Positions 15,979-28,559 of a stretch of 64,000 nucleotides of DNA are shown one piece after another. Within the stretch, counting starts at the first letter, position 1. Each line of letters opens with the position of its first letter. The notes below the pieces were generated by a model. The model was not told the origin of the DNA, searched no databases, and was given only the letters and a program-made list of their open reading frames with translations. The position numbers and the translations under genes are program-made. Origin of the DNA: Apteryx mantelli (lineage: Eukaryota > Chordata > Aves > Apterygiformes > Apterygidae); assembly GCF_036417845.1 (NCBI RefSeq), contig NC_090018.1:248001-312000 (forward strand). The letters run 5' to 3'.

Positions 15979-18851
15979 ATGGAGTCCGGCGGATCCCAGA
16001 GCTGCCCCGGGGGCTGCGTCGCCTTCGTCCGCACCCACAAGGGGCTGGTGCTGCTGGGCGAGATCGTGAGTGCCGGGGGCCGGGGGGGGCGCGGGGGGAG
16101 CCCGCTGGCCAGGCAGGGGCCGCCCGGGTCCCCGCCGGGGGGGTGGGGGGCGGCGAGCGCGGGGGATGCTCGGCCGCCGGGGGGGGGCGGTGGGGGGGAA
16201 CCGGGTCCCGCGGGAGGTGGGGGGGGGCACCGCCCCGGGAGCGGGTGGTGCCGCGAGGGTTAACGGGGCGGCGCGGCCGCCCGCGCTGCTCGAGCTGGGT
16301 GGGGGGAGGCGGGTGGGCGCTGCCGGGGGGGCATCGCCGGGGGGCACCGCGGCCCCATCCCCGTCCCCGTCCCCGGCCGTTATTGAGCCAGGTGCCCCGC
16401 CCAGGCCCGCGGCGGCCGCAGCCCTGTCCAGGCACGCGGCGGCGTCTCGCGCGAGGCCCTGCCCCTGCGTCGGGCGCGGCCCCTTTAAGGAAATCCCGGG
16501 CGCGGCCCCTTTAAGAACGCGGCGCGCCGGTCCCCTAAGCCCCCCCCGACCGCCCCCTTTAAGCCGCCCGCGCTGCGTCGTTGCCCCTTTAAGACCCGCG
16601 GACGCCACCGGTCCTGCCGTGGCCCCTTTAAGAGCCCCACGCCCCCGGCCCGCCGCCCTCGCCCCTTTAAGAGCCCCCACGGCCGCGCCATAGGGGACGC
16701 TATAGAGGCTCCATAGGAGACACTGTGCGGGCGCTATAAGGGATCTACAGGAGTGCTGTAGGGGGCACTGTGTGAGCGCTATAACGGATCTATAGGGGTT
16801 CCATAGGGAGCACTGCGCGGGCACTATAAGGGATCTATAGGGATGCTATAGGGGCCCTGCATGGGCGCTGTAAGGGATCTATAGGGGGCACTATAGGGGC
16901 TCCATAGGGGGCACTGCGTGGGTGCTATAAGGGTTCTATAAGGGGAGCTACAGGGGCTCCATGGGGGGCTATAGGTGGTACTATAGGGGCTCCATAAGGG
17001 GTGCTGTAGGGGTGCTATAGAGGCTCCATAGGAACTGCTGCAGGAATGCTATAAGGGTTCCGTAGGACACACCCTGTGAGCTCTATAAGGGTGTTACAGG
17101 GCGTTGCTACAGCAGTGCTATAGGCGATACTATCTATAGAACCGTACAAAGCCTGCTGTAGGGCATTTCTGGGGGATGCTATGGGGCTCTATAGGGGCTC
17201 ACCACAAAGCCTCTATAGGCAGTGTTACGTGAGCTCTCTAAGATGCGTTACAAGATCTTTACGGTGGTGCTATAAGGGGTCTCCAGGACCAGTACAGGAG
17301 CTCTGGGGGGCTGTTATTGCGGTGCTGTATGGGGGATATAGGCACTCTACGGGGGTTGGTACTAATATTATAAGGACTCTATGCAACTACTATAAGATCC
17401 TTATAGCTGTGCTATAGGAGCTCTATAGGAGCAGTATAAAAGCTCTAAAAGAGACTGCACAGGGGCGCTGTGGGGGCCGTGGAGGCTCTATAGGAGCCAC
17501 GTGAGGGCTGTGGAGGCTCTATAGGGGCTGCGAGGGGGCTTTGGGGTTTCTATAGGGGCCGCGTGGGGGCTGTGGGGGCTCTATAGGGGCCGCCTGGGGG
17601 CCGTGGAGGCTCTATAGGGGCCACGGAGGGTCTATAGGGGCCCCACGGAGGCGCTATAGGTGGCGGGGCGCCCGCAGGTGCTGTGCGTGCTCACCCTGGT
17701 GTGCTACGGGGCCTCGCGCACCCCCGGCTACACCGGCGTGGCCGTCTGCGAGCTCGTCTTCGCCGCCGCCTTCCTGGTGCTCTACGCGTGCGGCCTCCAC
17801 CGGCGCCTCGCCCTCGTGCACTGGGGCTGGAGCGTGAGCAGCCGCCCGGGGGGGGCGCGGGGGAGGGCTGGGGGGGACACAGGGGGGTTAGGGAGACATG
17901 GGGGGGCATGGGGAGGGGGGACACGGGGGGCTGGGGGGACATGGGGGGTTAGGGGGTGCCTGGGGGGTGGGGGGATGCAGGGGGCTGGGAGGGGCACGGG
18001 GGGTTAGGGGGACATGGGGGACATGGGGGGCATGGGGAGGGGGGACACAGGGGCTAGGAGGACATGGGGGGCACGGGGGACATGGGGGGGCATGGGGAGG
18101 GGGGACACAGGGGGCTGGGGGGACATGGGGGGTTAGGGGGTGCCTGGGGGGGTGGGGAGATGCAGGAGGCTGGGGGGGGGCATGGCGGGTTTGGGGGACA
18201 TGGGGGGCATGGGGGGTTAGGGGGTGCCCGGACACCAGGGCCCTGGGGGGGGGACACCCAAATGCTGGGGTCCCTGGGGGGGTGATGGGGGGCACCCGGA
18301 TGGCAGGGTCCTGGGGACATCATGAGGGTCCCAGGGGGCACTGGGAGTGTTATGGGGGGCACTGGGGTCCCTGGGGGCTCATGGGGGTCACTGGGGGGGG
18401 GCGCCTGGATGCCTGGGTCCCCGGGGGGGGGCAGCACTGACCTGTGTCTGCGTCCGCCCCCGCCCCAGGACTTCATCCGCTGCCTCATCGGCTGCCTGCT
18501 CTTCCTCATCACCTCCCTCATCGTCCTCATCGGGCACCGCGACGGCTCCGGCATCGCCGCTGGCGTGAGTGGGGGAGCCTGTGGGGCACGGGGGGGGGGG
18601 GGGGGGTATCAGCACCCCTCCTCCCGCAGCGTTTAACCCCCATTTCCCCCCCCCCCCCAGGTGTTCGGGCTGCTGGCCGGGATCCTGCTGGGCTACGACG
18701 CCTACATCACCCTGCCCAGCCGGCAGGGCCACACCGCCGCCCCCACTGGTGCGTACTGGGGGGCACTGGGGGGCGCTGGGGGGGGCGCTGGGGCCGCTCT
18801 AACCCTTCCCCCACGTTTCTTCCCCCCACAGAGTCCCCGGAAGGACCCTGA
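15979..18851 (+). CDS. PLP2: PLP2, proteolipid protein 2 (MARVEL family)
   Basis: Four-helix MARVEL-domain membrane protein of the endoplasmic reticulum and plasma membrane. Five coding exons: 15979-16065, 17678-17833, 18469-18564, 18661-18748, 18832-18851, giving 148 residues (human 152). Helices are visible as VLCVLTLVCYGA, GVAVCELVFAAAFLVLYACG, FIRCLIGCLLFLITSLIVLI and VFGLLAGILLGYDAYITLP. The ending RQGHTAAPTESPEGP keeps the family's HTAAPT motif. All splice phases agree and there are no breaks. The initiator ATG is in a good context (CCGCCATGG). Intron 1 is 1.6 kb of CTATAGG repeats, long for this window. Confidence 0.97.
16478..16675 (+). repeat. Six-copy CCCCTTTAAG array in PLP2 intron 1
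   Basis: The decamer G/CCCCTTTAAG occurs at roughly 16478, 16505, 16553, 16585, 16620 and 16662 in otherwise GC-only sequence, about 500-700 bases downstream of the PLP2 start. Units are 27-48 bases apart. Confidence 0.7.
16690..17660. repeat. CTATAGG/CTATAAGG minisatellite filling PLP2 intron 1
   Basis: Degenerate units of about 30-60 bases with GCTATAAGGGATCTATAGG, GGGGCTCCATAGGGGGCACTG and similar. They continue up to the acceptor of exon 2. The same CTATAGGG vocabulary reappears in the repeat at 56570-58070. Confidence 0.85.
17835..18240. repeat. GGGGACATGGGGGG minisatellite in PLP2 intron 2
   Basis: Degenerate G-rich units containing GGGGGACATGGGGGG, GGGGCTGGGGGGAC and GGGGGTTAGGGGG. 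Isolated TTAGGG hexamers occur but are never in tandem, so it is not a telomeric tract. G-tracts could form quadruplexes (inference). Confidence 0.8.
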
Positions 18852-19530
18852 ACCCTCCTGGCCGCGGCCCCCCCCCCCCCCTTCCCTGACCCCTGGAAAT
18901 ACCCTGGGGGGGGGCAGGGGGGAAGGTCGCCCCCTTCCCCCCCCGTCCTGCACGGAGACACCCCAAATTACCCCCTCTCCCGCCGAGGGAGAGGCCAGGC
19001 CTTAAGTTATTAGGGAGGGGCGGCCCGGATGCCTGGGCCCCCTGGGGATGGCGGGACCGGCCGGCTTAAAGCAAGGGGAGCCCGGGCGCCTGGGCTCCTT
19101 GGGGGGGGGGGGGGGGGGCAGAGCAGGGGGGCCCGGACGCCTGGGCCCTCCTCCAGTGCCTTCGAAAGTGCCTTGAACTCTTCCGTGCCTCAGTTTCCCG
19201 CAGGGCACTGGGGCGCTTTCTATAGGGCCCACGGAGACCCTAAGGGCTGCCAAGGGAACACGGGGGGGGGGGGGACCCCAGGGGGGTCCCATGGTGCCTC
19301 CCCCCCCGCCACTGCCCCCCTCCTCCAGCGGCTTCGAGTTTCCTGCTTGGGGAGGGCGTTTTGGAGCATGATAATGGGAAATAAAATAATTTTCACAGCA
19401 TCTTTGGCTCTGGGGGGTTCTTGCGGCTCTTATGGCGGGGGGGGGGGGATGTGCCTGGCTCTGCTGGTCCCTACGGCCCCTATAGCACCCCGGGAGGGGG
19501 TAGACGAGAGCGCCCGTGGGGCGCTGCCCG
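18852..19530. other. PLP2 3' flank and intergenic spacer
   Basis: Holds the short PLP2 3'UTR and three copies of the dispersed GGACGCCTGGG-type motif (near 19026, 19081 and 19132). No further gene was found. A GGAAATAAAATAAT stretch at about 19378 is the likeliest poly(A) region for PLP2. Confidence 0.45.
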
Positions 19531-20200
19531 CCGTGGACTACAGCTCCCAGCATGCTCCGCTGCCCGCACATGCGCAGTGCGCCGGGCCGTGAAGGCGGGG
19601 GAGGGGGAACTGCTCCCCGCGCATGCGCCCTCATCTCCGCGCCCGCCCGCTTCCCCCGCCGCGCATGCGCACTGCGGCCCGCGCCCTCCCGTCAGCCGCG
19701 CTCCGCTGCTGCCGGCACCGCTGCGGGCTGCCCGCCGCCTCCCGCCCGTTTCCGCTTCCTCACTTCCGGCTCCTCCGGCCGTTCCCGGGACCCCCGGGGT
19801 CGGTGCTGCCCCGCTCGGTAAAGCGCCGCGGGCGGCGGGTGCGGTAGGGGGGCGGTTGGCGGCGCGCGCGCGGTGACACTCTGTGCGCATGCGCCGGCGG
19901 AAGGCGGGGCGAGCGGGCCGGCGCGCATGCGCGGTGGGAGGAGGGCGATGGCGGCAAGCGGGCGGCTGGAACAGCGGGGCCGCCAAAATGGCGGCCGGCG
20001 CTTGCGCATGCGCAGTGTGCGCCCTGAGCGTTTACAGTAGGCCCTACAAAAAATAAACGTTACCGTTGGGTTGTTATAGCGTTAATTTCGGCGAGGCCAC
20101 GCTTTGGTGGGGTTGGGGCGGCCCGGGAGGCGCGGGGCGCCGCGGGGGCCCGGGGGCAACGGCGGTAACGGCGGTGTGGCAGCGGCGCAGGCCCCGGCGG
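19530..20200 (+). promoter_or_regulatory. FTSJ1 promoter with a ZNF143 site and five NRF1 palindromes
   Basis: A full ZNF143-type element ACTACAGCTCCCAGCATGC lies at 19537-19555. The NRF1 palindrome GCGCATGCGC occurs five times: 19619, 19661, 19884, 19923 and 20004. An AAAATGGCGGC YY1-like site is at about 19985. CpG-dense, no TATA box. NRF1 and ZNF143 motifs are established housekeeping promoter elements; occupancy is inferred. One non-coding exon may lie here. Confidence 0.65.
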
Positions 20201-20204
20201 CGCC

Positions 20205-23200
20205 ATGGGCCGCTCGTCCAAGGACAAGCGCGACATCTACTACCGGCTGGCGAAGGAGGAGGGCTGGCGGGCCCGCAGCGCCTTCAAGCTGCTCCAGCTC
20301 GACCAGCGCTTCGGCCTCTTCCAGGGTAGGGCCCGGGGGGGCGGCCGGGCCCGGGGGAGGCGGCGGTGGTGGCGGCGGCGCAGGGGCTGACGCCTGCTGT
20401 CGTCCATCCGTCCGTCCCCCCCCGCCCAGGCGTGCGCCGGGCCGTCGACCTCTGCGCCGCCCCTGGGAGCTGGAGCCAGGTGCTGAGCCGCAAGCTCAGG
20501 TGGGGCCAGGTTGGGGGGTCCTCGTGGGGGCACGGGTCCGGCGGGGGCACCTGGAGGGGGTGGCTGGGGGTCCCGGGGGTGGCTGGGGGCACCTGTGGGG
20601 CAGTTTGGGGGCTCCAGGGGGTGGTTGGGGGTCCCAGGGGGTGGCTGGGGTCTCAGAGGGTGGTCGGGGGTCCCAAGGGGTGGCTGGGGCGCCAGTGGGG
20701 CAGTTTGGGGGTCCCAGGGGGTGGTTGGGGGTCTCGGAGGGTGGTCGGGGGTCCCAAGGGGTGGCTGGGGGCGCTGGTGGGACAGTTTGGGGGTCCCAGG
20801 GGGTGGTTGGGGGTCTCGGAAGGTGGTCGGGGGTCCCAAGGGGTGGTTGGGGGCACCGGTGGGGCAGTTTTGTGGGCCCCAGGGGATGGTTGGGGGCCCC
20901 AGGGGGTGGTTGGGGGCACCGGTGGGGCAGTTTGGGGGCTCTAGGGAGTGGTTGGGGGCACCGGTGGGGCAGTTTGGGGGTCCCAGGGGGTCCAGATCGG
21001 GGTAATGGGGTCCCAGGAGTCAGCTGAGGTGCTGGGGGGGCAGTTCAGGGTCCCAGTGGGGCGGTTGGGGGTCCTGAGGGGGGCAACAGGGGGTGGCTGG
21101 GGGTTGGCTGGTGGTCCCAGGGGAGCAGCAGGGGATCCTGGGGGGGGCGATTGGGGGTCTCAGGAGCAGTTGGGGGTACAGCAGGGTGGTTGTGGGTCCT
21201 GGGAGGGGCAATAGGGGCTCCTAGGGGGGCAGCTGGGGGTCCCAGGGGGCAGTTGGGGGTCGGGGTCCCCGCTGACCCCCCCGCAGGGGGGCGCCGGGGG
21301 AGCCGGTGCAGGTGGTGGCGGTGGATCTCCAGGCCATGGCCCCCCTCCCGGGGGTGCTCCAGATCCAGGGGGACATCACCAAGGTGGGTCCTGCCCCACG
21401 GCCGCCCGCGGCCCCCCCAAACCCCCCATTTCCCCCCCCCAGACCCCCGTTTCTCACCCCCCAACCTTCTAGACCCTCATTTTCCACACCAGGACCCCCA
21501 TAACCCCCCAGACCCCCATTTCTCATCCCAATACCCCCTTGTTTCCCCCCAGGACCCCATATCCCCCCTCAGACCCCTATTTATCACCCCAGGGCCCCCC
21601 AGAGCCCATTCCCCCCCCCAGAGCCCCCTTTCTCACCCCAGTGCCCCCCCAGGACCCCTCCAGACCCCGTTTCTCCCCCCAGGTCTCCACGGCCCAGGAG
21701 ATCCAGCGGCACTTCGAGGGGCGCCCGGCCGACCTGGTGGTGTGCGACGGGGCCCCTGACGGTGAGGGGCGCGGGGGGCAGATTGGGGGGGCCAGGGGGG
21801 CAGGTGGGGGCAGCTCAGCCCCCCACCAACCCCGAATCTCCCCCCCCCAGTGACGGGCCTGCACGACTTGGACGAGTACATCCAGGCGCAGCTGCTGCTG
21901 GCGGTGAGACGGGCACCCCCAAATCCCGGGGAATCTCCCCAAAACTGCCCCAGGGCCCCCCCCACCGCGGGGGGGGGGGGGTCTCACCCACGCCTCTCCC
22001 GCAGGCCCTGAACATCACCACCCACGTGCTGAAGGCGGGGGGCACCTTCGTGGCTAAGGTGAGGCCGAAAACGGGGGGCGGGGGGGTGCAAAAACCTCAC
22101 TTTGCGGTGTCCTGTCCCCAAAACGGGGGGTTTTAACTCATTGCTGCCGTCTCCCACCCCCCACACACAGATTTTCCGGGGCAAAGACGTGACGCTGCTC
22201 TACTCCCAGCTCCGCATCTTCTTCCCCGAGGTGACGTGCGCCAAGCCCCGCAGCAGCCGCAACTCCAGCATCGGTGAGCTGGGGGGGTCCTATAGCCCCC
22301 CCCAGAGCCCCTATAGCCCCCCCGGGGGTCCCTATAGCCCCCCCTAATGCCGCCGCCCCCCGCAGAGGCCTTCGTGGTGTGCCGCGGCTACAGCCCCCCC
22401 GAGGGCTACGTGCCCACCATGGACAACCCGCTGCTGGACCCCGACGCCGGTGAGGGGGGGGGACGCCGGGGGGGGGTCTGCGGGTGCGAATGGGGCTTTG
22501 GGGAGGGGGGGGGGCGTCCCCGCGGCGCCCCCCGTCACCCACCCACCCCCCCCGGCGCCCCCAGGCCTGGCCCTGGCGCAGCTCTCGGGCCCGGCCCGTG
22601 TCATCGTCCCCTTCGTGGCCTGCGGGGACCTGAGCGCCTACGACCCCGACCGCACCTACCCGCTGCAGGTATGGGGGGCCGGGGGGGGGCTGCAGGACCC
22701 CCAGCTGCCCCATGGGGGGGGGGGCTGGGGGGGATGTGGGGCCATGGGGGGGGCTGTGGGACCCCCAGCCGCCCCATGGGGGGGGGCTGGGGGGCCATGG
22801 GGGGGCTGCGGGACCCCCAGCTGCCACGTTGAGGGGCTGCAGGATCCCTAACTGCCCCGCAGTGGGGCTGGAGAAGGACGTGGGGCCCACGGGGGGGGGC
22901 TGCAGGACCCCCAACTGTCCTGTGGGGGGACTACAGGACCCTCAACTGCCCCACAGCAGGGCAAGGGGGGATGTGGGGCTCATGGGGGGGTTGCAGGACC
23001 CCCAACTGCCCCATGGCAGGGTTGGGGGGGACATGCGACCCACAGGAGGGGCTGTGGGACCCCCCACCATCCCATGGTGGGGTTGGGGGGGATGTGGGAC
23101 CCAATGGGGTGGTGCAGGACCCCCAACTGTCCCATGAGGGGGGGGTTGTGGATCCCCAACTGCCACATGGGGGGGGCTGCAGGATCCCTAACTGCCCCAT

Positions 23201-23708
23201 GCCAGGGCTGGGGGGGACGTGGGGCCATAGGGGGGGCTGCGGGGACCCCCAGCTGCCTTATGGGGGGAATGGGGGCCATGGGGGGGGCTGCAGGACCCTC
23301 AACTGCCCCACAGCGGGGCTGGGGGGGATGTGGGACCCCTGGGGGGGGCTCTGTGGTACTGCTGGGGGGGCTGGGGGACCCCCAACTCCCCCCTGCAGCT
23401 ATGGGGGGCCAGGATGCGCTGGTGGGAGGTGATGGGTACCAGTGCCCCACACTTATGGGGGCACTGGGACGCACCGGGGGTGTCTGCGCCTCCCCCCCCC
23501 CCAGCTGGACCCCGAGAAGCCCTACAGCTACGTGGAGCCCCCCGCGCCCCCCATCGCGCCCCCCTACGCGCAGGCCTGCTTCCTGCGCCGCCACGACCTG
23601 CTGGCCCGGGAGGGGGATGGGCGCCGGCCCCCCCCGTGCGTGCAGGCCCCCCCGAGGACGAGGAGGAGGAGGAGGACGAGGAGGAAGGAGCCCTGCGCGA
23701 GCAGCTAG
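20205..23708 (+). CDS. FTSJ1: FTSJ1, tRNA 2'-O-methyltransferase
   Basis: SAM-dependent RrmJ/FtsJ-family enzyme that 2'-O-methylates positions 32 and 34 of the tRNA anticodon loop. Exons: 20205-20325, 20430-20499, 21287-21383, 21683-21761, 21851-21903, 22005-22058, 22171-22273, 22366-22449, 22565-22668, 23505 onward. It starts [20 protein letters not shown]. The K-D-K-E catalytic set is visible: K in ARSAFKL, D in [12 protein letters not shown] in GGTFVAKIFRG, E in SRNSSIEAF. The SAM motif is [12 protein letters not shown]. As sequenced, the last exon stops at 23708 (322 residues) after an Arg-rich tail. One extra C in the run 23647-23653 would instead give an acidic tail ([14 protein letters not shown]) ending at 23848, which better fits the acidic C-terminus of orthologues. 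Confidence 0.96.
20505..21240. repeat. 75-bp minisatellite in FTSJ1 intron 2
   Basis: Units with GGGGCAGTTTGGGGGTCCCAG, GGGTGGTTGGGGG and GTCCCAAGGGGTGGCTGGGG, repeated about nine times and decaying towards the 3' end of the intron. Confidence 0.9.
22670..23400. repeat. GCTGCAGGACCCCCAACTGCCCC minisatellite in FTSJ1 intron 9
   Basis: About eleven degenerate units of 50-75 bases, each with CTGCAGGACCCCCA(A/G)CTG, CCCCATG and GGGGGGATGTGGG. They begin immediately after the exon 9 donor; the exon ends CTGCAG, so the unit may include its last six bases. Confidence 0.85.
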
Positions 23709-23843
23709 GGGAGCAGCCATCCTCGTGCGAGGAGGAGGAGGAGGAGGAGGCAGCCGGGGCCTCGTGCGAGGAGCTGGGCCTGCAAAACCTCTCGTGCGAG
23801 GAGCCCGGCGTGCAATCCGCGAGCGCGCGTTCGGCCGAGCCGC

Positions 23844-23849
23844 AATAAA
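23844..23849 (+). terminator. Poly(A) signal of FTSJ1
   Basis: AATAAA. The TAA inside it is also the stop codon of the alternative acidic-tail reading frame of FTSJ1, so coding end and poly(A) signal would overlap. Confidence 0.8.
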
Positions 23850-23924
23850 ACCCTCGGTGAGAGCCTGTCCCGGACGCCGGGGCCCCAGCTGCGGCTGCGG
23901 CGGGGCCGGGGGGGGGGGGGGCGG

Positions 23925-23930
23925 TTTATT
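23925..23930 (-). terminator. Poly(A) signal of PQBP1
   Basis: TTTATT on the plus strand (AATAAA on minus), 20 bases past the PQBP1 stop. The converging FTSJ1 signal is only about 75 bases away. Confidence 0.85.
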
Positions 23931-23950
23931 TTGGGGGCGGGGGGGGGTGG

Positions 23951-25801
<1,851 letters not shown>

Positions 25802-26251
25802 GGCTTCCGCCTGGGGGGGTTGAGGGGCGGGGTCATCCGAGGCCACGCCCACCTCCGGTACCGCCCACCCGGCCCGCGCGGCTCCGCCCCCGCAGGGCCC
25901 GGCACCCCCCCTCCCTCCCTCCGCCGCCCGCGGGCCCCCCCAGCGCGGCGCGGCCCCCCCGCCCCGCCGACCCCGCGGCTCCGGCGCCGGCCCGCGCTCC
26001 GCTCCGCTCCGCTCCTCGCCGCCGCTCACGGGAACCGCCGCGGCCAATCGCCGCACGCCCCGCCCCGGCCCCGTGACGCGCTCGCAGCCAATCCCCGCTC
26101 CCCCCTCCCTGCCGCGCGCCGCAGCCAATCGGCGCCTCCCTCCGCCGCCGGGAGGAGGGGCGGCGGGGAGGGGGAAGCGCCTCCCTCTACGTGACTGCCG
26201 GCGGCCAATCCGGCTGCGCACGTGACGGGGGCGGGGCCAGCGCCGGCGGCC
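25802..26251. promoter_or_regulatory. PQBP1/TIMM17B bidirectional CpG promoter
   Basis: 450 bases between two divergent start codons. CCAAT boxes occur as GGCCAATCG (about 26042), AGCCAATCC (about 26087), AGCCAATCG (about 26122) and GGCCAATCC (about 26202), spaced 35-80 bases. CACGTGAC E-box-like elements occur near 26218. No TATA box. Confidence 0.7.
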
Positions 26252-28195
26252 ATGGAGGAGTACGCGCGGGAGCCCTGGTAACCGCGGGGCGCGCGCGGGG
26301 CGCGCCAGTTCCCCCCCCCACACACACACACACACATACACCCCCGGGTCACGTGGCCGCGCCGCGCACGCGGCGTGCGTGGAGGGGGGTGAGCGGCGCC
26401 ATCTTGGGGCGGGGCCCGGCGCAGCGGGCGCGGCCATGTTGGCGCTACGGGGGGCGGGGGGGGACACGCGCGGCCCGCGTTTGCGGGGCCGTTTTTGCAG
26501 CGGCCGCTTCCCCGGCTGCCGGCGTGGGGCGCCCCACGGCGGCGCTGACGCGGAGCGCCCCGGGGTGTGGGGGGGGGCGGGCTGTAGGGGGTCCTCGGGG
26601 GGGGGCGCCGGGGTGTTAACGCAGCGTCTCCGCAGCCCCTGGCGCATCGTCGATGACTGCGGCGGCGCCTTCACCATGGGCGTCATCGGGGGCGGCGTCT
26701 TCCAGGCCGTCAAGGGCTTCCGCAACGCCCCCGCGGTGAGGCCCCGCCCCGCCCTATGCCGGAGCGGAGCCTCGGCAGCTCTGCCCACCACGGGGCGGGG
26801 CCTCACCCCCCCCTTTACCCCCCCCCCCCCCCCCGCAGGGCGTCCACCATCGTCTCCGGGGCAGCGCCAGCGCCATCCGCATCCGGGCGCCCCAGATCGG
26901 AGGTGGGGGCGGGGCCTGCGTCTGGGGGGGTGGGGCTTGTTGGCCAGGGTGAGGGTAGGTGGAGCCTGGGCAGGTGGGTGGAGCCTGGTGGATGGGATGG
27001 CTTGGGGCTGCTGTGGGTAGAGCCTGGCTGGTGGGTGGGGCTTGGGGGTGCTGGGGGTGGAGCCTGACTGGTGGGTGGGGCTTGGGGTGCTGGGGGTGGG
27101 GTCTGGGCTCCTGTGGGCAGGGCCTGGCTGGTTGAGTAGGGCCTGGAGCAGGGTGGGAAGGGCCAGGCTGGGTGGGTGGGGCATGTGTGGCTGTGGGTGG
27201 GGGGTGATTGGGTGGGGCCCAGGGCTGTATGGGCAGGGTGTGGGCAGGGCATGGGGCTGTGGGCAGGGTCTGGGTGGCTGTGGGTGGGGCCTGGTTGGGT
27301 GGGCAGGGCCTAGGGCTGCTGTGGGTGGGGCCCAGGGTGATGCAGGTGGGGCCCATGCTGTGTGGGTGGGGCCCAGGGTGATGTGGGTGGGGCCTGTGCT
27401 GTGTGGGCGGGGCTGACGGTGGCAGCAGGCAGCTTCGCGGTGTGGGGCGGGCTCTTCTCCACCATCGACTGCGGGCTGGTGCGGCTGCGGGGCCGCGAGG
27501 ATCCCTGGAACTCCATCGCCTCCGGGGCCCTCACCGGCGCCGTCCTCGCCTCCCGCAGTGAGTGGGGCGGGGGGGAGATGGGGGGGTGGGGGGTGGGGCC
27601 GCGCACCCCGTGACCCCGCCTCCCTCGCCCCCCCCCAGGTGGCCCCCTGGCCATGGTGGGCTCGGCCATGATGGGGGGGATCCTGCTGGCGCTGATCGAG
27701 GGCGTCGGGATCCTGCTGACCCGCTACACGGCCCCCCAGTTCCACAACCGTGAGTCTTGTGGGGGGGCATGGGGGGGGGACATGGGGGGGGGAACATGGC
27801 CCCCCAGTTCCACAACCATGAGTTGGGGGGGCAGGAGAGGGGACACGGCCCCCCAGTTCCACAACCGTGAGTCTTGGGGGGGTGGGACATGGGGGGAGGG
27901 ACATGGCCCCCCAGTAACACAGCTGTGAGTTGGGGGGGACATGGGGGGGGGACACGGCCCCCCAGTTCCACAACCGTGAGTTGGGGGTCACTGGGGGGGG
28001 GACATGGGGGAGGGAAGCGGCCCCCAGTGCCACCACCAAGGGGTCACTGGGGGGGTTGTGCGGGGGATGTGGGGGGCGCGGGGGGGGCGTGGGGCAGCAC
28101 TGACCCCCTTCCCCCCCCCCCCAGCGAGCCCCTTCGCCGAGGACCCCTCCCAGCTGCCGGCTCGGCCCCCCCACGGCGACGCCCCCTCCCTGTGA
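26252..28195 (+). CDS. TIMM17B: TIMM17B, mitochondrial inner-membrane translocase subunit
   Basis: Component of the TIM23 complex that imports presequence proteins. Exons: 26252-26277, 26636-26735, 26839-26902, 27429-27557, 27639-27749, 28125-28195, all in phase, 166 residues (human 172). Starts [20 protein letters not shown]; continues [60 protein letters not shown] and [14 protein letters not shown], covering the four Tim17/22/23 helices with their glycine motifs. The C-terminal tail is short ([16 protein letters not shown]). Intron 5 contains five partial copies of the end of exon 5 with its donor. The match of length and sequence makes identity secure; TIMM17A is less likely given linkage to PQBP1. 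Confidence 0.97.
26900..27420. repeat. GGGTGGGGCTTGG minisatellite in TIMM17B intron 3
   Basis: Degenerate units of about 30-40 bases with GGTGGGTGGGGCTTGGGG, GCTGTGGGTGGGGCC and GCAGGGCCTGG. CACCC/GC-box-like. Fills the intron. Confidence 0.9.
27729..28070 (+). repeat. TIMM17B intron 5 repeat carrying the exon end and 5' splice site
   Basis: The end of exon 5 and its donor, CCAGTTCCACAACCGTGAGT, recur in the intron: exact or near-exact copies at about 27799, 27847 and 27957, a diverged copy (CCAGTAACACAGCTGTGAGT) at about 27908, and a last remnant at about 28022. Spacing is about 50-60 bases, separated by GGGGGGACATGGGGGG. The genuine donor is at 27750. Confidence 0.9.
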
Positions 28196-28473
28196 CACTG
28201 CCTGGCCCCACCCACCAGGAGGCCCCGCCCCCAGGAGGCCCCGCCCCCACCTTTTTGGATCTACAGATTTCTTTCAAGGCAAATAGAGACGTTTTGGTCA
28301 ATCCTGTGTGGTTGGTGCTTGGGGAGGGGCCGGACGCCGGGGCCCTTGATGGGCATGATGTCATCGCCTGGGCCCCGCCCCATGCTGTGATGTCATGGGG
28401 AGGCCCCTCCTACTTCCTGCCCGCGAGGTCACCAGGACTCAGCACAGCAGTGATGTCATTGGGGCACTGCCCC

Positions 28474-28479
28474 TTTATT
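28474..28479 (-). terminator. Poly(A) signal of PRICKLE3
   Basis: TTTATT on the plus strand (AATAAA on minus). It lies about 500 bases past the PRICKLE3 stop and about 280 bases from the TIMM17B stop. Confidence 0.7.
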
Positions 28480-28559
28480 AAGGCCTGGGCCCCGCCCACT
28501 GGGCGCCGCAGGGTCAAAGGGCGGGGGGGGCTGGGGGGGCCCCAGGGCGGCGCCCGGGG

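Noticed and set aside
17880-18240. TTAGGG hexamers as an interstitial telomere
   Set aside because: The hexamers occur singly inside a GGGGACATGGGG repeat and are never in tandem.
20030-20070. AAAAATAAACG upstream of FTSJ1 as a poly(A) signal of another gene
   Set aside because: No coding sequence ends before it and it lies inside the FTSJ1 promoter.
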